From UKL13-2 sp964417885 (GTDB lineage Bacteria > Pseudomonadota > Gammaproteobacteria > Burkholderiales > Usitatibacteraceae): a stretch of DNA of 16,328 nucleotides. Each line of letters opens with the position of its first letter. The stretch's first letter is position 1. Location: contig CAYQKN010000091.1 in NCBI GenBank assembly GCA_964417885.1, forward strand, positions 1 to 16,328, read 5' to 3'. Both the position numbers and the translations under genes were made by a program. The notes beneath the pieces are model-generated. The model ran no database searches, had not been told where the DNA came from, and saw only the letters and a list, made by a program, of their open reading frames with translations. Shown piece after piece: positions 13,285-16,328 of the stretch.

Positions 13285-13851
13285 ATGATCCAGACCATGT
13301 TTCTGCGTAGCGCAATCCTGTTTTCATTTGCGGCCCGGGCTGGGCGGCTGCCGTTGCGCGCCACGGCCGTGCTGCTCGCCGCCGCGATCGGCCTCGCCGG
13401 TCAGGCCGCGGCGGTCACGCCGCAGGTGGGCAAGATTCCCGACGAACAGCTGTACGGCTTCATCGGCAAGGACCCGCTGCCACCAGGCACCCTGCAGTGG
13501 CAGCTGCTGCGCCAGGTCAAGCTGATCGAGGAAAAGAAAGCCGGCAAGACCACGGCACGGCCCGAATTCAGCCGGCAGATTCGCGAACTCGACAAGCAGG
13601 AAGTCAAGATCTACGGCTTCGTCATGCCGTTGTCGACCACGCCGAAGCAGAAGCACTTCCTGCTGTCGCCGTTGCCGACACACTGCCCGTTCTGCGTCTC
13701 GCAGGGTCCGGATTCGATCGTCGAAGTGCTGGCAAAAATTCCGGTTGAGTTTTCCCAGTGGGAACCGATCGTGGTCTCCGGCAGGCTTGAACTGGTCAAC
13801 GATTCATCCCTGTTCTACCGCCTGGTCGACGCGGTTCCGGTCAAGTTCTGA
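13285..13851 (+). CDS. Exported DUF3299-type protein with a CPFC motif
   Basis: A secreted 188-aa protein. A basic N-terminus is followed by a hydrophobic stretch (about residues 25-38) and a likely signal peptidase I site near AAA-VTP (about 43/44); there is no lipobox. The mature part contains the block KIYGFVMPL...HFLLSPLPTHCPFC, with H133, C134 and C137 forming a thiol or metal-type centre, followed by a beta-rich tail ending in VDAVPVKF. This matches my memory of the DUF3299 family, whose members often follow a FtsX-type permease, as PA4066 does in the Zur-controlled P. aeruginosa operon. The ATG at 13285 has GAGG at 13267-13270, rather far; ATG 13297 is an alternative. The stop overlaps the next ATG by one base. 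Function is unknown. Confidence 0.8.
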   Translation: MIQTMFLRSAILFSFAARAGRLPLRATAVLLAAAIGLAGQAAAVTPQVGKIPDEQLYGFIGKDPLPPGTLQWQLLRQVKLIEEKKAGKTTARPEFSRQIRELDKQEVKIYGFVMPLSTTPKQKHFLLSPLPTHCPFCVSQGPDSIVEVLAKIPVEFSQWEPIVVSGRLELVNDSSLFYRLVDAVPVKF

Positions 13852-15008
13852 TGGCTACCCCGATCACCGGCAAGCCCGGCAGCGCCCCCAAACCCGCCGC
13901 CGCCCAGCCGGCTGCAACGGTCAGTGCGGCCAAGGCCGCGCAATTGAGCTCGGGCGGATTCTCGGCCGAACAGCTGTCGCCGGATTCGAACAGTTTTCCG
14001 CCGCTCTACGAAGCGGCGATCCTGTATGCGGCCGATTGCTACGACGCGGCGCAGGAAACGCTGAAGGAACACCTGAAGACCAAGGAAGGCAAGGACAGCA
14101 TCCGCTCCTGGCTGATGCTGTTTGACCTCTACCAGCTGACCCACAACCGCAAGGAATTCGACGCGCTGTCGATGCTGTTCAGCGTCAAGTTCGAACGCTC
14201 GCCGCCGGTCTGGGCCGAGTCGGCCGACAATACCGACCCGCGCCGCAAGGAAAAACGCGAGCGCAAGGACTTCATCGGGCTCACACCGGCAGCCGACGGC
14301 GCGATGCTGGGCGAGATCGACCGGCTCGAGGCCTTTGCCATCGACATGGGCAGCTGCCGCATCGGTCTCGAGAAAGTCGGCGCCATGCTGGCCGAGGAGG
14401 CGGAGCTGTTTTCGATCGTGTTCCAGCGCCTGCGACGCAGCCGCATTCCGATCTGGTTCAACGGCTTCGACGCCTTCGCCGCCATGCTGAAGAAATCGAT
14501 CAACGAATCGTCCGGCCAGCCGCTGTCCAGCGCGCAGGGCTACTGGTCACTGCTGTTCGAGCTCTACATCCTTGACGGCAAGCTCAATGAATATGAGGAG
14601 CTGGGCCTCGAATACGCGGTCGCATTCGAGATGTCGCCGCCGCCCTGGGAGGCCGTGTCGCGGCCGACCGGCACGCCCGATGCCGTCGTCACGTCCGCCA
14701 CCGGCTCGTTCGTCGCCTATCCGGACAGTGGCGGATTCCCGATGAAGGGCGTGGTGAGCGCCAGCAGCAAGGACATGCTCAACCAGCTGTCGGTGTTTGC
14801 CTCATCCAAGCAGGAAGTACTGGTGGACATGAGCGGCCTGCTGCGCATCGATTTTGCCGCGGCCGGCCATTTTTTCGAGGCGGTGCGCGCCATTCACCTC
14901 GGCCAGAAGCGGGTGATCCTGGCCAACCTGAATGAACTCGTGGCTGCCCTGCTGGAAGTTTTCGGCATGACCAAGCACGCCATCCTGATGCGCAAGAAAG
15001 CCGCCTGA
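13851..15008 (+). CDS. STAS-domain protein with a duplicated helical-STAS architecture
   Basis: A 385-aa cytoplasmic protein of unknown function. A low-complexity Ala/Pro/Lys N-terminus (1-35) is followed by two copies of one unit. Helical module 1 (86-124, SWLMLFDLY...FERSPPVW) aligns without gaps to module 2 (231-269, YWSLLFELY...FEMSPPPW), with 15 identities in 39. Each is followed by a STAS-like domain: about 152-216 (AIDMGSCRI...IWFNGFDAFAAML) and about 298-382 (VLVDMSGLLRIDF...VILANLNELVAALLEVFG). STAS domains mediate protein-protein switching (anti-sigma antagonists, MlaB). The second copy has the clearer STAS core. A lysine/arginine-rich linker (131-140) joins the units. The ATG overlaps the DUF3299 stop. 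STAS-domain genes beside hslV are known in betaproteobacteria, so this may belong to the hslVU side of the junction. Confidence 0.85.
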   Translation: MATPITGKPGSAPKPAAAQPAATVSAAKAAQLSSGGFSAEQLSPDSNSFPPLYEAAILYAADCYDAAQETLKEHLKTKEGKDSIRSWLMLFDLYQLTHNRKEFDALSMLFSVKFERSPPVWAESADNTDPRRKEKRERKDFIGLTPAADGAMLGEIDRLEAFAIDMGSCRIGLEKVGAMLAEEAELFSIVFQRLRRSRIPIWFNGFDAFAAMLKKSINESSGQPLSSAQGYWSLLFELYILDGKLNEYEELGLEYAVAFEMSPPPWEAVSRPTGTPDAVVTSATGSFVAYPDSGGFPMKGVVSASSKDMLNQLSVFASSKQEVLVDMSGLLRIDFAAAGHFFEAVRAIHLGQKRVILANLNELVAALLEVFGMTKHAILMRKKAA

Positions 15009-15036
15009 CGGCGCGCGGGAAATTTACCGGCGCACC

Positions 15037-15065
15037 CTTGCAAGCCGGCCGCCGCACCCCATTTT
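15037..15065 (+). promoter_or_regulatory. Sigma-32 (RpoH) heat-shock promoter for hslVU
   Basis: The -35 element CTTGCAA (15037-15043) differs by one base from the consensus CTTGAAA. A 13-bp spacer leads to a -10 element CCCCATTTT (15057-15065), matching the consensus CCCCATNTA closely. Transcription would start around 15072, leaving a ~40-base leader before the hslV ATG. hslVU is a classic RpoH target in E. coli, so sequence and function agree. Confidence 0.8.
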
Positions 15066-15113
15066 CCCTGCATCTGCCGCCGCCCTGCCATCCAACCCTT
15101 GTCCACTTCCGCC

Positions 15114-15656
15114 ATGCAAGCTGAGCAATTCCACGGCACCACCATCCTTTCCGTCCGCCGCGGCGACAAAGTCGCGATGGGTGGCGACGGCCAGGTCACG
15201 CTGGGCAACATCATCGTCAAGGCAACCGCGCGCAAGGTCCGCCGGTTGCACAAGGAACAGGTGCTGGCCGGCTTTGCCGGCGCCACCGCCGACGCGTTCA
15301 CGCTGTTTGAACGATTCGAGGCCAAGCTCGACAAGCACCAGGGCCACCTGATGCGCTCGGCGATCGAACTGGCCAAGGACTGGCGCACCGACCGCATCCT
15401 GCGCAGGCTTGAAGCGATGCTGACGGTGGCAGACCGCCACAGCTCGCTGATCATCACCGGCACCGGCGATGTGCTGGAACCGGAACTCGGCCTGCTGGCG
15501 ATCGGCTCCGGCGGCGCCTTCGCCCAGGCGGCGGCGCAGGCGCTGCTGGAAAACACCGCTCTCACACCGGCCGAGATCGTCAAGAAATCGCTGGCCATCG
15601 CCGCCGACCTGTGCATCTACACCAACCAGAATCACACCATCGAAGTGCTCGATTGA
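15114..15656 (+). CDS. hslV: ATP-dependent protease subunit HslV
   Basis: Peptidase subunit of the HslVU (ClpQY) protease, a dodecamer with proteasome-beta fold that degrades proteins unfolded by HslU. After the ATG at 15114 there is a short propeptide (MQAEQFHG), then TTILSVRRGDK; Thr9 becomes the N-terminal nucleophile after processing. In mature numbering Asp17 and Lys33 of the active site are also present. The length of 180 aa fits the family. An in-frame TTG at 15099 would add five residues but is less likely. A sigma-32 type promoter lies about 50-75 bp upstream. The gap to hslU is 169 bp, much longer than usual for this operon, and is filled with repeats. Confidence 0.96.
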   Translation: MQAEQFHGTTILSVRRGDKVAMGGDGQVTLGNIIVKATARKVRRLHKEQVLAGFAGATADAFTLFERFEAKLDKHQGHLMRSAIELAKDWRTDRILRRLEAMLTVADRHSSLIITGTGDVLEPELGLLAIGSGGAFAQAAAQALLENTALTPAEIVKKSLAIAADLCIYTNQNHTIEVLD

Positions 15657-15663
15657 AGCGCGA

Positions 15664-15773
15664 GGAGTAAAGGGTGAGGATTGAGGAGAATCGGCCGGCT
15701 ACTGGCGTTGCTGCAATCGCGATGTCGTTGGCGGGCTGAACCCCCTCACTCCTGACTCCTCACCCCTCACTCC
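15664..15773 (+). repeat. Long imperfect inverted repeat between hslV and hslU
   Basis: The purine-rich arm 15664-15688 (GGAGTAAAGGGTGAGG...) and the pyrimidine-rich arm 15749-15773 pair over 25 positions with 21 matches, around a 60-base interior. The interior has mixed composition (15689-15748). A transcript could form a long hairpin between the two cistrons. Arm sequences of GAGTGAGG/CCTCACTC type recur in intergenic DNA of many proteobacteria (general recollection). It may be an interspersed element. Confidence 0.7.
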
Positions 15774-15775
15774 CA

Positions 15776-15810
15776 CCCGTCACCCCCTCCCGTCACCCCC
15801 TCCCCTCACC
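15776..15810 (+). repeat. 13-bp tandem repeat in a C/T-rich leader before hslU
   Basis: CCCGTCACCCCCT occurs twice in perfect tandem (15776-15788 and 15789-15801), followed by a partial third copy CCCCTCACC (15802-15810). It continues the pyrimidine-rich right arm of the inverted repeat. Almost the whole stretch 15739-15825 lacks G, so the top strand is nearly free of a Shine-Dalgarno sequence. Confidence 0.85.
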
Positions 15811-15825
15811 GCTCACACTCACCAG

Positions 15826-16328
15826 ATGATGACCCCGAAAGAAATCGTCAGCGAACTCGACAAGCACATCGTCGGCCAGGCTGCGGCCAAGCGCGCGGTC
15901 GCCATTGCGCTGCGCAACCGCTGGCGCCGGTCGCAGGTGGCGGAGCCGCTGCGCAACGAGATCACACCGAAAAACATCCTAATGATCGGCCCGACCGGCG
16001 TCGGCAAGACCGAGATCGCCCGCCGCCTGGCGCGCCTGGCCAATGCACCGTTCCTGAAAGTCGAGGCGACCAAGTTCACCGAGGTCGGCTATGTCGGCCG
16101 CGATGTCGATTCGATCATCCGCGACCTGGCCGAAATCGCGGTCAAGCAGGCGCGCGAGCAGGAAGCCGAGAAGGTGCGGCACCTGGCACAGGACAGTGCC
16201 GAGGAGCGGGTGCTCGATGTGCTGCTGCCGCAGGCGCGCAGCTTCGATTTTTACGGCAAGGCGGAAAGCGAAAGCACCGACGAGAACACGACACGGCAAA
16301 AATTCCGCAAGATGCTGCGCGAGGGCAA
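15826..16328 (+). CDS. hslU: ATPase subunit HslU (N-terminal 167 residues, cut by window edge)
   Basis: AAA+ unfoldase that feeds HslV. From the ATG at 15826 (or 15829, one residue shorter) the frame stays open to the window end. The N-terminus MTPKEIVSELDKHIVGQ is diagnostic, followed by RNRWRR, Walker A GPTGVGKT (55-62), and the pore/sensor stretch KFTEVGYVGRDV typical of HslU. The part after about residue 105 enters the I-domain, which is rich in charged residues. The full protein should be about 440-450 aa. There is no purine-rich ribosome site before the ATG; the upstream 80 bases are C/T-rich. Translation may depend on coupling, S1 binding or an internal transcript. It presumably shares the sigma-32 promoter upstream of hslV. 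Confidence 0.96.
   Translation, partial: MMTPKEIVSELDKHIVGQAAAKRAVAIALRNRWRRSQVAEPLRNEITPKNILMIGPTGVGKTEIARRLARLANAPFLKVEATKFTEVGYVGRDVDSIIRDLAEIAVKQAREQEAEKVRHLAQDSAEERVLDVLLPQARSFDFYGKAESESTDENTTRQKFRKMLREG

Noticed and set aside
11610..13364. A 584-codon open frame on the minus strand opposite the ABC ATPase and permease genes
   Set aside because: Its product is Arg/Gln/His-rich low-complexity sequence typical of an antisense frame in GC-rich DNA, while the plus strand encodes well-recognised ABC proteins with intact motifs.
15099..15113. TTG at 15099 as the hslV start
   Set aside because: The ATG at 15114 gives the short propeptide before the catalytic Thr usual for the family; the TTG has no ribosome site.
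15741..15825. Repeats before hslU as a CRISPR array
   Set aside because: The 13-bp units are directly adjacent with no spacers, and there are no cas genes nearby.

Overview
This is a GC-rich (roughly 60-65% by eye), gene-dense chromosomal segment. It most likely comes from a betaproteobacterium (Rhodocyclales, Burkholderiales or a relative). The reason is the gene order: metK divergent from two tandem LpxL-type acyltransferases, then dapF, a DUF484 gene, xerC, and further on hslV-hslU. I cannot name a genus. Nothing in the window looks like a prophage, plasmid, insertion sequence or CRISPR array.

Layout: (1) 1-633, minus strand: the 5' part of metK (S-adenosylmethionine synthase), cut by the window edge. 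(2) 776-2511: two adjacent lipid A-type acyltransferases, ending in a hairpin plus T-run that overlaps the second stop codon. (3) 2650-5400: a small unrecognised gene, dapF (lysine/peptidoglycan precursor), a DUF484 protein and xerC (chromosome dimer resolution), tightly packed or overlapping. (4) 5331-5549: a rearranged junction where the last ~70 bp of xerC are duplicated and the second copy is split by ~80 bp containing a palindrome. (5) 5546-7948: a membrane-anchored penicillin-acylase-family Ntn hydrolase. 8050-8619: a two-CBS-domain protein. (6) 8750-13851: a probable zinc-homeostasis cluster of a Fur-family regulator (Zur type), two COG0523/CobW GTPases, a LolD-like ABC ATPase, a FtsX/MacB-type permease and an exported DUF3299-type protein. 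(7) 13851-15008: a STAS-domain protein built from two copies of the same helical-plus-STAS unit. (8) 15037-16328: hslV and the start of hslU (ATP-dependent protease), preceded by a very good match to a sigma-32 heat-shock promoter. hslV and hslU are separated by an unusually long, repeat-rich 169-bp spacer.

How the genes fit together: metK, lpxL, dapF, xerC and hslVU are housekeeping genes in a conserved order. The acylase, CBS and zinc genes lie between xerC and hslV, which are often close together in betaproteobacteria, so they look like a lineage-specific cassette. In the zinc cluster the regulator, metallochaperone-like GTPases and ABC/DUF3299 genes run in one direction with short gaps or overlaps, so they are probably one or two transcription units. 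They resemble the Zur-controlled PA4063-PA4066 operon of Pseudomonas aeruginosa without its first gene. Most confident: the gene identities and the sigma-32 promoter. Least certain: acyltransferase and acylase substrates, the Zur operator, and whether the small ORF at the xerC end is translated.
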